A stretch of 41,308 bases of DNA from Mesorhizobium sp. LHD-90. GTDB taxonomy: Bacteria > Pseudomonadota > Alphaproteobacteria > Rhizobiales > Rhizobiaceae. Positions 10,338 through 17,315 of this stretch are shown piece after piece; the stretch's first letter is position 1, and every line of letters begins with the position of its first letter. A model generated the notes under the pieces. That model saw only the letters and a program-made list of their open reading frames with translations, had not been told where the DNA came from and searched no databases. Location of the stretch: NCBI RefSeq assembly GCF_030929505.1, contig NZ_JAVFVV010000032.1:1-41308 (forward strand), in the 5' to 3' direction. The translations under genes were made by a program, and so were the position numbers.

Positions 10338-11216
10338 ATGCCAACCGCACTCCTCGACGACCGCGCGCTGATCTCCGTCTCCGGACTCGACGCGGAGCAC
10401 CTGCTGCAGAACGTGATCACCACCGATCTCGAACAGCTTTTGCCTGGCGAGATCATGCCCGGGGCGCTCCTGACACCTCAGGGAAAGATCCTGTTCGATT
10501 TCCTCGTATCTCGGGCGGGCGAAAATGCGTTGCTGCTCGACTGCCGCGCCGACGTCGCCGACGACCTGGTGCGCCGGCTGACGCTTTACCGGCTGCGCGC
10601 CAAAGCGGAACTAAGAAAGCTGGATCAACAGCTTGTGCTGGTTTCATGGCGGGATGAATCAAGCGGCTCAGAAGCCGATTCGACACCGGATGGCGCGCTG
10701 CGAGACCGGCGATTTCCAGACTCCTCCGCGGCATGGCGGAGCTATGGGGGCAGCGCCACCAGCAGCCTCGAAGATCGCGTGAAGTGGGAAAGATTTCGCA
10801 TTCTCAACGGCATAGCCGAGAGTGGCAGTGACTTTTCCCTGAATGATGTTTTTCCGCACGACGTTTTGCTGGATCAGACCGGTGGCGTAGGCTTCAGAAA
10901 AGGATGCTACGTCGGCCAGGAAGTTGTCTCACGCATGCAGCATCGCGGCACGGCGCGGCGACGCGTGCTGGTCGCCACCGGCGACGCCGACCTTCCTTCG
11001 GCAGGCACAGACATCCAGGCGGCAGGACGTCCGGTCGGCACGCTCGGTTCGAGCGCCGGACGCCTAGCCATCGCGATCGTACGCATCGACAAGGTGAAGG
11101 CGGCGATGGACGCCGGCATTCCGATCACCGCGGGCGAGGCAAAGTTGACGCTCGCCATTCCGGCATGGGCAACATTCACCTTCCCGCAGGACGCGGCCAC
11201 GGCGGAGGAGGCCTGA
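10338..11216 (+). CDS. ygfZ: Folate-binding protein YgfZ
   Basis: This 292-residue protein is related to the GcvT aminomethyltransferase. YgfZ/IBA57 proteins bind folate and assist assembly or repair of certain Fe-S enzymes in the cytosol. The diagnostic K-G-C-Y-V-G-Q-E motif lies at residues 188-195. The N-terminal half shows LLQNVITTDL and the LTPQGKILFDF strand-turn typical of the fold. The stop shares one base with the start of the HD gene (TGATG), so they are coupled. It is divergent from the dihydroorotase-like gene, with a 79-bp promoter region between. Confidence 0.94.
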   Translation: MPTALLDDRALISVSGLDAEHLLQNVITTDLEQLLPGEIMPGALLTPQGKILFDFLVSRAGENALLLDCRADVADDLVRRLTLYRLRAKAELRKLDQQLVLVSWRDESSGSEADSTPDGALRDRRFPDSSAAWRSYGGSATSSLEDRVKWERFRILNGIAESGSDFSLNDVFPHDVLLDQTGGVGFRKGCYVGQEVVSRMQHRGTARRRVLVATGDADLPSAGTDIQAAGRPVGTLGSSAGRLAIAIVRIDKVKAAMDAGIPITAGEAKLTLAIPAWATFTFPQDAATAEEA

Positions 11217-11836
11217 TGGCGCCGGACCGGGCGGGAGCGCCGCCGCGCGCCTGGCAGCGCATGCTTTCAGGCCGGCGGCTCGACCTGCTCGACCCCTCGC
11301 CGCTCGACATCGAGATTTCCGACATCGCGCACGGGCTGGCGCGGGTCGCCCGCTGGAACGGCCAGACGTTCGGCGACCATGCCTTTTCGGTCGCCCAGCA
11401 CTCTCTACTCGTCGAGGCGATTTTTTGCGCGCAGATGCCTGCGGCTTCACCTGACCAGCGGATGGCGACGCTGCTGCACGATGCGCCGGAATACGTCATC
11501 GGCGACATGATCTCGCCGTTCAAGGCCGTGGTGGGCGGCGACTACAGGATGGTGGAGGAGAGACTGCAGCACGCAATCCACCTGCGCTTTTCACTGCCGC
11601 CGAAACTCGACGCCAAGACGAAGAGCGCTATCAAGCGCGCCGACCAAATCGCCGCCTATTTCGAGGCGACGGTGCTTGCCGGATTCGGCACGACGGAGGC
11701 GGTGCGCTATTTCGGCCGCCCGAACGGCATTTCCGCCGACGGGCTGGATTTGCGGCTGCGGCCCGCCAAGGCGGTGCAGACAGCATTCCTCAGACGCTTC
11801 GAGGTGATCGAGAAGGCACGCAGAGAGAAGGCATAG
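11216..11836 (+). CDS. HD-domain hydrolase (YfbR-like)
   Basis: This 206-residue cytosolic metal-dependent phosphohydrolase has the HD signature in order: His in GDHAFSVAQHS, the His-Asp pair in TLLHDAPEYVIGD, and a distal Asp in IKRADQIAAYFEAT. YfbR of E. coli is a 5'-deoxynucleotidase; whether this protein has the same substrate is inference. The start at 11216 comes from the TGATG overlap with ygfZ. A longer reading from 10904 merely covers ygfZ in another frame. Nine bases after its stop begins a palindromic TA-flanked element. Confidence 0.9.
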   Translation: MAPDRAGAPPRAWQRMLSGRRLDLLDPSPLDIEISDIAHGLARVARWNGQTFGDHAFSVAQHSLLVEAIFCAQMPAASPDQRMATLLHDAPEYVIGDMISPFKAVVGGDYRMVEERLQHAIHLRFSLPPKLDAKTKSAIKRADQIAAYFEATVLAGFGTTEAVRYFGRPNGISADGLDLRLRPAKAVQTAFLRRFEVIEKARREKA

Positions 11837-11845
11837 GCCGGACTA

Positions 11846-11988
11846 GGGTGCGTTGATATTCAGGTGATGCTGGCCTGCAAATGGCGGTTTTCTGCGCTTC
11901 CGGTACTCACGTACCAGCACGTACGCTCCGTTCCGGTTCTCGAAATCCACCATTTTCGGCTCAGCCTGACCTGAATATCAACACACCC
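11846..11988. mobile_element. MITE-like 143-bp palindromic element flanked by TA
   Basis: The ends are inverted repeats: left TAGGGTGCGTTGATATTCAG and right, read on the other strand, TAGGGTGTGTTGATATTCAG, continuing imperfectly through most of the element (AAATGGCGG against AAATGGTGG, CCGGTAC against CCGGAAC). It therefore folds almost end to end into one long hairpin. A TA dinucleotide flanks each side (11844-11845 and 11989-11990), as expected for target duplication by an IS630/mariner-type transposase. It encodes nothing. It lies between the HD gene and the RTX gene. Confidence 0.7.
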
Positions 11989-11995
11989 TAGATCG

Positions 11996-12025
11996 GCGGC
12001 GCCGGCAGAGGAATGCCGGCGCCGC
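11996..12025 (-). terminator. Stem-loop downstream of RTX gene
   Basis: A perfect 12-bp stem GCGGCGCCGGCA / TGCCGGCGCCGC encloses a 6-base loop. It sits 13 bp beyond the stop codon of the minus-strand RTX gene. No T-run follows on that strand, so it is a terminator-like or mRNA-stabilising hairpin rather than a textbook intrinsic terminator. Confidence 0.5.
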
Positions 12026-12038
12026 GTGTTGCGAATGC

Positions 12039-12935
12039 TCAGATGAACTCCATTCCGGAGACCGTCGAGGAGCGGGCAAGCAGGGTTTCGACGTCGTCGA
12101 TGGAGATCTCCTGCCCGGCGAACTTCAGAGTCTCGACGCCGGAGACCAGCAGATCGGTGCCCTCCTCCCGTCCGCCGCGCGCATGGATCACCTGGATGCC
12201 GCCCGAAGTGTCGCGGAAGGTGAATTCGCCGATCGCATTGACCCAGACGGCGGTGTCGTCGCCCTCGCCGCCGGCCAAACGGTCATGGCCCGCGCCGCCG
12301 ACCAGCGTGTCGTCGTCGGCACCGGCGCTGAGCACATCGTTGCCGCTGCCGCCGTCGAGAAAATCGTCGCCGTTCTCGCCATAGATTCGGTCGTTGCCGG
12401 AGCCACCCCAGGCGCGGTCGTTGTCGACGCCGAGATAGATCAGGTCCGACCCGGCGCCGCCCCAGGCGTCGTCATTGCCCTCGCCGGCGCGGATCGTGTC
12501 GGTGCCTGATCCCCCGTTGAGCCGGTCGTTGCCGTCGTCGCCAGCAATGACGTCGTTGCCATTGCCGCCGAGGATCGTGTCATTGCCGTCGCCGCCGACA
12601 AGCGTGTCGTTGCCGTCGCCGCCGTCGAGGCGGTCGTTGCCTTCGCCGCCGAACAGCCGGTCGATGCCGAGGCCGCCATAGGCCTGATCGTTGCCGGCGT
12701 CGCCGTAGATGACGTCATCGCCGTTCTCGCCATAGATGCGGTCGTCCTCGCCGCCGCCACGGAAGGTGTCGTGGCCTTCGCCGCCGAAGAGGCGGTCGTT
12801 GCCAGCCTCGCCATAGATCAGGTCGTTGCCGTCGCGGCCGTAGATCAAATCGTCACCGCTGCGGCCGTAGAGCTTGTCCGCCGCCGAAGTACCGACGATG
12901 CGATTCGCGTCGTCATTGCCAATGATGGTCGCCAT
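12039..12935 (-). CDS. Calcium-binding RTX-repeat protein
   Basis: This 298-residue protein is almost entirely nonapeptide repeats of the GGxGxDxxx type (for example YGRSGDDLI, FGGEGNDRL, GGDGNDTL) from about residue 15 to 250, predicted to form a parallel beta-roll that binds calcium. It ends with a non-repeat tail including LKFAGQEISIDDVETLL, the common C-terminal element of RTX proteins carrying the uncleaved type I secretion signal. There is no Sec signal peptide. The start at 12935 has GGAGAAAAGAC upstream. It has no catalytic domain and no adjacent ABC exporter or membrane-fusion gene, so the exporter would be encoded elsewhere. The role could be surface-layer, adhesin or biofilm related. 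That is inference. Confidence 0.88.
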   Translation of the reverse strand: MATIIGNDDANRIVGTSAADKLYGRSGDDLIYGRDGNDLIYGEAGNDRLFGGEGHDTFRGGGEDDRIYGENGDDVIYGDAGNDQAYGGLGIDRLFGGEGNDRLDGGDGNDTLVGGDGNDTILGGNGNDVIAGDDGNDRLNGGSGTDTIRAGEGNDDAWGGAGSDLIYLGVDNDRAWGGSGNDRIYGENGDDFLDGGSGNDVLSAGADDDTLVGGAGHDRLAGGEGDDTAVWVNAIGEFTFRDTSGGIQVIHARGGREEGTDLLVSGVETLKFAGQEISIDDVETLLARSSTVSGMEFI

Positions 12936-13105
12936 GTCTTTTCTCCGTCCGCTTTGCGGCGGCGTCGAGCCGGGGGTCGGCTCGACCGTCATCGCCGTTG
13001 CAAGGCGGGAAACGCGACGGGCAGGCGTCTATTCCGTGAAGGACGGGATTTTTTTGTGGCCGGCAAGACGGCTCGATGCGGCGCCGAAATCCGGTGCCAG
13101 CCGTC

Positions 13106-13495
13106 TCATGAAGGCGGCGGCAGGCCCTTGTCGCTCCTGCATTTGGCGAGCGGCAGAATCTTGCCGGCAAAGACGCGGGTGATGCGCTGCTTGCCGGCAT
13201 CGGTCTCCACCGTCATGCAGGCGCAGCCGTAGCCATAATCCTGTTCGGGGTGCTGCGTCTTGACGAACTGTTTTGGGTCGAAGTCGGGCGCGTTGTCGAC
13301 GCCGGCGGCGTCGGGGCCATCGGCCTCGCCCTGCGAGGCGATCGTCCAGGTGGCGTCCCTGTCGATCAGCCAGAGGTTGCCGGGGGTCGGATTGGAATAC
13401 CAGCCGCAGCGGCGCTCGGCGGCGTGGGCGGCGGACAGCCCGGCCAAGACTGACATGGTCAAGAACGCCAGGCGCAGACGGACGGCGGATTTCAT
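13106..13495 (-). CDS. DUF4087 domain exported protein
   Basis: This is a 129-residue protein with a clear Sec signal peptide (RLRLAFLTMSVLAGLSAAHA, cleavage near residue 26). The mature part starts with ERRCGWYSNPTPGNLWLIDRD, characteristic of DUF4087, and contains YGYGCACMTVETD. Mature cysteines (RCGW, GCAC, AKC) suggest disulfides in the periplasm. Function is unknown. AGAGGG upstream of the ATG supports the start. It lies 77 bp after the RimK-like gene and may be in the same transcript. Confidence 0.8.
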   Translation of the reverse strand: MKSAVRLRLAFLTMSVLAGLSAAHAAERRCGWYSNPTPGNLWLIDRDATWTIASQGEADGPDAAGVDNAPDFDPKQFVKTQHPEQDYGYGCACMTVETDAGKQRITRVFAGKILPLAKCRSDKGLPPPS

Positions 13496-13572
13496 GATGC
13501 CCTCTCTCAAAACGAAACAAGTAGGGCACGAAAACTGTGGGGTGTACAACCGCCGTCCGGCAGCCCGGCTTG

Positions 13573-15036
13573 TCAGCGCCCCTGCCGTTCCAGCCGGTCG
13601 AGAAACCACTGCGTCAGCCGCACCCACACCTCGTCCTTCTCGCCGGTGTCCTCGCAGCCATGGTCGAGATTGGGATTGTCGTTGACCTCGATGACGAAGA
13701 CGCCGTCCTTGGTCTCCTTGATGTCGACGCCGTAGAGCCCGTCGCCGATGCAGCGCGCCGCCCTGACCGCCGTCTCGACGACATGCGGCGGCGCCTCCTT
13801 CAGCGTGAAGGTTTTTATGCCGCCCTGGTCGGGCTTGCCGTTGGCCTTGTGGTTGACGATCTGCCAATGCTTTTTCGCCATAAGGTAGTGCACGGCGAAC
13901 AGCGGCTGGCCGCCGAGCACGCCGACCCGCCAGTCATAATCGGTCGGGATGAATTTCTGGGCGATCAAGAGGTCGGAATCCTCCAGCCACTCGACGGCAA
14001 GCGCCTTCAGTTCCTCGAAATTCGACGCCTTCTTGACGCCGCGCGAGAACGAACTATCGGGGATCTTCAGCACCAGCGGGAAGCCGAGCATGTCGGCGGC
14101 GAGTTGCAGATCGGACGGGCCGGCGATCATCACCGTGGGCGGCACCGGCACCTTGTTGAAGGTCATCAGTTCGTTGAGATAGACCTTGTTGGTGCAGCGG
14201 ATCATCGACAGCGGGTCATCGATGACCGGCATTCCCTCCTGCTCGGCGCGCCGCGCGAAGCGATAGGTGTGGTTTGAAATCGCCGTGGTCTCGCGGATGA
14301 ACAGCGCGTCGTAATTGGCGAGTTTCGCGAGGTCCCGCTTGGTGATCGGCTCGACCTCGACGCCCATCTTCTCGGCGATGCGCGCCCAATGGCGCAGCGA
14401 GCTGATCTCCGACGGCGGAAGCTGCTCGGCGGGGTCGACCAGCGTGGCGAAACTGTAACGCGCCGGGGTGCGCGCCTTGCCGTCGCGCCATTCACGGCTG
14501 GTGTAGGCTTGCAGGCCGGACAGGAAACGCTGCTTGTCCTCCAGCGGCAGGCGGCCCAGCGGACAGAAGCCGATCCTGTGGATCGAGGCCCATTGCTGAC
14601 TGTCCTTGATCGCCACCTCCAGCGCCGGGGCGCGAAACCAGTCGAACAGCAGCTTTGCAAAACGGTCCCAGGCCTTCGACGGGCCGATGCCGAAGAAGAA
14701 CGAGACTTTTGCAGGAAACGCGCCGCCGAGATCTTTTCGGCACTTGTTGAGCGCCAGTTCGAGTTCCGGCAACGCATGCTCGTAGAGTTTTCGCTCCGAC
14801 AGGTCGATCATCGTCTCGACGGTGGGGATGACCTTGTGGCCGCGCGAACCGGCGAGCAGCGAGGCGTAGTAGCCGCGGCTCTGATAGGCGTAGCTGTTCG
14901 ACAGGTTGATGACCTTCGGCCGCTGGCCGGAAAACAACGCCGGATGGGCAAGGTAGTCGCGGTTGGTGATCACCTTGTGCGGCGTGTCGACCTGGTCGAT
15001 GTCGCTGTTGCGGCCGGTGAGGATGACCCAGGTCAT
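13573..15036 (-). CDS. RimK-family ATP-grasp ligase with RimK-like N-terminal domain
   Basis: This 487-residue protein has two parts. Residues about 1-240 form an N-terminal domain that begins MTWVILTGRNSDIDQ and contains INLSNSYAYQSRGYYASLLAGSRGHKV. Residues about 240-487 form an ATP-grasp ligase with DDPLSMIRCTNKVYLNEL, the nucleotide-binding Lys in PLVLKIPD, and the metal-binding end GVDIKE ... FVIEVNDNPNLDHG. RimK-type enzymes add amino acids, often glutamate, to a carboxylate of a peptide or protein, using ATP. The substrate here is unknown. The start at 15036 matches the domain start; the longer open frame is a shadow of the GNAT gene. The GNAT gene immediately upstream is a plausible partner. 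Confidence 0.9.
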   Translation of the reverse strand: MTWVILTGRNSDIDQVDTPHKVITNRDYLAHPALFSGQRPKVINLSNSYAYQSRGYYASLLAGSRGHKVIPTVETMIDLSERKLYEHALPELELALNKCRKDLGGAFPAKVSFFFGIGPSKAWDRFAKLLFDWFRAPALEVAIKDSQQWASIHRIGFCPLGRLPLEDKQRFLSGLQAYTSREWRDGKARTPARYSFATLVDPAEQLPPSEISSLRHWARIAEKMGVEVEPITKRDLAKLANYDALFIRETTAISNHTYRFARRAEQEGMPVIDDPLSMIRCTNKVYLNELMTFNKVPVPPTVMIAGPSDLQLAADMLGFPLVLKIPDSSFSRGVKKASNFEELKALAVEWLEDSDLLIAQKFIPTDYDWRVGVLGGQPLFAVHYLMAKKHWQIVNHKANGKPDQGGIKTFTLKEAPPHVVETAVRAARCIGDGLYGVDIKETKDGVFVIEVNDNPNLDHGCEDTGEKDEVWVRLTQWFLDRLERQGR

Positions 15037-15106
15037 CGAAAATCCCGTGTGCGAGGGCGTTGCGGCAAAGGGGCGGATGGTCTTCGAAGGGGCAGGGTCA
15101 ACGCGG

Positions 15107-15604
15107 TCACGGCGGCGTGGTTCCGCGCTCGGCACCTGGCGGCGAGCCGTGCCGGTCCTCCGCCGCGAGCGGCCTTTCGAAACGCAGGGCCGCGGCGCCG
15201 TCGGCATAATAGTCCGGCTTGCGGCCGAACCGGCGATAGCCGGATTTTTCGTAGAGGCCGATGGCGCGAACATTGTCCTCGCGCACTTCCAGGCGCATCG
15301 TTTTCGCGCCGCGCCGCGCCGCCGCCTGCTCGGCTTCGGCCAGCAGGGCGCGGCCGATGCCGGAGCGGCCGGGCGCTGCGGCGATCGAATAGAGCCGAGA
15401 AACATCGCTGCCGGCGCGGAACAGGATCACGCAGCAGCCGGCGATTTGGCCGCCATCCGCGGCGACCAGAACAGCGGCGGAGGGTCTTGCCAGAAGCGTC
15501 CGCCAGGAGCGGCGGGATATGCGGTCGGCGTCGAAAACGGCCTGCTCGACCGCGACGAGAGCATCGAGGTCCGAAACGCGGGCCGGGCGAATTTTGGGAG
15601 GCAT
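15107..15604 (-). CDS. GNAT family N-acetyltransferase (RimI-like)
   Basis: This 165-residue single GNAT domain transfers acetyl from acetyl-CoA to an amine. The acetyl-CoA binding motif A is seen as LYSIAAAPGRSGIGRALL (V/I-x-P-x-x-R-x-x-G-I-G), followed by MRLEVREDNVRAIGLYEKSGYRR, the usual motif B. The start at 15604 (MPPKIRPARVSDL) fits the fold; an upstream start adds 27 hydrophobic residues that are not part of the domain. No ribosome site is obvious. It ends 70 bp before the RimK-like ligase, so both may be one transcript modifying the same peptide. As I recall, related clusters encode a GNAT fused to a C39-like peptidase; no peptidase part is present here. Confidence 0.85.
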   Translation of the reverse strand: MPPKIRPARVSDLDALVAVEQAVFDADRISRRSWRTLLARPSAAVLVAADGGQIAGCCVILFRAGSDVSRLYSIAAAPGRSGIGRALLAEAEQAAARRGAKTMRLEVREDNVRAIGLYEKSGYRRFGRKPDYYADGAAALRFERPLAAEDRHGSPPGAERGTTPP

Positions 15605-15807
15605 CGGGAGTAGGAAAGACCTCGGTCGCGGAGCGGGGGACGCAAGCAAACAAATTGCCGCCAGGACATGATTCCGCGCCGGCATCCATGCGCTTTCGCT
15701 CCCGGAATTGGGCTGAATTGTGACGTGATCGGCGCGCGTGGACTTTCCCCATTGCAGGAGGAGGAAGTCGCAGAGAGGGGACGAGGTGATATCGCGTTTC
15801 AGGCGAC

Positions 15808-16602
15808 CTAGCTCGCCAGCCCTTCCTTGATCTGCCGCCAGGCATTGCCGGCGACGGCGTCGAGAACCTCCTTGGGCGCGGCGCTGACGATGGCGCAGCC
15901 AAACCCTTCGTCCAGCCAGTAGACGGCGCTCGGACCGCCGCCGACAGGCGTGTAGACGCCCTTGGTCTTGGCCTTGCCCTCGGCGGAGAGATAGATCGAC
16001 ACCTGGTTTCCGGCGTGGTCGGCATAGACCAGCAAGGCCGCAACATGACGTCCGGCCGGCAGGATGCGTCCGCCCAGAAGCTCAAAACCTTGCGCCGACA
16101 GATCCGGCGCGACGAGCTTCAGGCCGGTGCGTTTCGACAGCCAGCTTTCAAGATAGGTCTTGTCGACGCCCTTGACCTCCACCGGGCGCGGCTGGTCGAC
16201 AGCGAAGGTGACGTAGGCACCGATGGCGCTGTCGGCGAGGCGGTCGGCCGGCCCCGCCGCGTCACCGGCGGACCCGACCGCCCCGAAATAGCCGGCGGCG
16301 CCGCCGACGACGAAGATCAAGGCCGCGGCCGCGGCCTGCCGCCACCAGGCGGAGCGGGCGGCCGGCTGGACGCGCTTGCCCTCGCCGGTGACGATCGCAG
16401 CCAGGCGCGCCGGCACCGGCTCCTCGGCGAGGCCGGAAACCGCGCCGCGGATCAGCGCCAGGTCGTCCGAATAGCGGGTGGCGCGCGCGTTCATGTCGGG
16501 GTTGGCGTCGAGCCACGACTGATACAGGGCACGCTCGTCCTCCGGCAGCTCGCCGTCGAGCGCCAGGTGGATGTCGCGGTCGGAAAAGTCGCGCGCGATC
16601 AT
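15808..16602 (-). CDS. Transmembrane anti-sigma factor
   Basis: This 264-residue protein is predicted to span the inner membrane once. A cytosolic N-terminal part (about 1-85) carries DIHLALDGELPEDER, typical of the anti-sigma family COG5662. One membrane segment follows (about 88-108, WRQAAAAALIFVVGGAAGYFG), then a periplasmic C-terminal domain of about 150 residues. The zinc-finger HxxxCxxC motif of ZAS anti-sigmas is not present. It would bind and silence the ECF sigma factor encoded just upstream. Its ATG at 16602 overlaps the sigma stop codon (ATGA), which decides the start and ensures stoichiometric synthesis. Confidence 0.88.
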   Translation of the reverse strand: MIARDFSDRDIHLALDGELPEDERALYQSWLDANPDMNARATRYSDDLALIRGAVSGLAEEPVPARLAAIVTGEGKRVQPAARSAWWRQAAAAALIFVVGGAAGYFGAVGSAGDAAGPADRLADSAIGAYVTFAVDQPRPVEVKGVDKTYLESWLSKRTGLKLVAPDLSAQGFELLGGRILPAGRHVAALLVYADHAGNQVSIYLSAEGKAKTKGVYTPVGGGPSAVYWLDEGFGCAIVSAAPKEVLDAVAGNAWRQIKEGLAS

Positions 16603-17117
16603 CGGTCGACCACCCTGATGGCGCGGCGGCGCGACCCGTCGTCGAGCAGCGCACGCAAATCGTCGCGGCCGCGCGCGATGCGCGACATCAGCGTTCCCGC
16701 CGGCACGCCGAGAATGGTCGAGGCCTCGGCGTAGGAAAAGCCTTCGACCGAGACCATGAGGATCGCGGCGCGGCGCTCGGGGCTGATGGTCTGCAACGCC
16801 TGCAGCACCTCGCGGGAACCGGCATCTTCGTCCTGCTGGGCCGGCACCGCCATCGCCTCGAACCCGTCGAGCGGTTGCATCGCTGCCTCGCCGCGCCGCT
16901 TCTCCTTGCGCATCTGGTCGACGAAGAGATGATGCATGATGGTGAACAGCCATTTGCGCGGGCTTTCGCCGGTGCGCCAGTTGTCGAGATGCTCCAGGGC
17001 GCGCTCGAGACAATCCTGGACGAGATCGTCCGCCCTGTCGCGGTCGCGCAGCAGCGCGCGCGCATAGCGCCGCAGCTTCGGGATCTCCTCCAGGATCGCT
17101 CTTCGCCTGTCGTCCAT
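16599..17117 (-). CDS. ECF sigma-70 family RNA polymerase sigma factor
   Basis: This 172-residue sigma factor directs RNA polymerase to an extracytoplasmic stress regulon. Region 2 is visible as DDLVQDCLERALEHLDNWR with FTIMHHLFVDQMR, and region 4 as GFSYAEASTILGVPAGTLMSRIARGRDDLR, the promoter -35 binding helix-turn-helix. The linker between them is short, as in ECF factors. The start at ATG 17117 is preferred; a GTG at 17132 would add five residues. It is coupled to the anti-sigma gene. I cannot name the ECF group with certainty. Confidence 0.93.
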   Translation of the reverse strand: MDDRRRAILEEIPKLRRYARALLRDRDRADDLVQDCLERALEHLDNWRTGESPRKWLFTIMHHLFVDQMRKEKRRGEAAMQPLDGFEAMAVPAQQDEDAGSREVLQALQTISPERRAAILMVSVEGFSYAEASTILGVPAGTLMSRIARGRDDLRALLDDGSRRRAIRVVDR

Positions 17118-17151
17118 GCGCGACGCTTGCACCGCTGCCGTTCCGCCGACC

Positions 17152-17256
17152 CTAGAAATCCGATTTCGGTGTCTTGTTCAAGCCCACGGTCCGGCGGCGC
17201 CGCCTGCGCCTGCTGCCGAGGTCAACGACGGAGGGGGGCGGATTCTTCCAATCCAT
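17152..17256 (-). CDS. Doubtful 34-aa ORF with an arginine run
   Basis: This small ORF begins MDWKNPPPSVVDLG, then has seven consecutive arginines, and ends TVGLNKTPKSDF. It lies in the interval between DUF2339 and the sigma gene, and a candidate promoter overlaps its 5' end. The ribosome site is poor. It could be a decayed gene start, a real small basic protein, or chance. I give it low weight. Confidence 0.2.
   Translation of the reverse strand: MDWKNPPPSVVDLGSRRRRRRRTVGLNKTPKSDF
17224..17249 (-). promoter_or_regulatory. Candidate ECF-type promoter upstream of the sigma gene
   Basis: On the minus strand the sequence reads GGAAG, 17 bases, then CGTT. This differs by one base from the EcfG-type consensus GGAAC-N16/17-CGTT known in alphaproteobacteria. 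It lies about 107 bp upstream of the sigma start. A single near-match of this sort can occur by chance. Confidence 0.3.
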
Positions 17257-17315
17257 CAATGAAACTGAACGGCAGGCGAAGTCGCGCGGCCGAAAAGGGG
17301 AACCCTTCCCCGCAC

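Noticed and set aside
12440-12814. Regular short repeats resembling a CRISPR or VNTR array
   Set aside because: The periodicity is the 27-base coding unit of RTX nonapeptides; there are no unique spacers and no cas genes.
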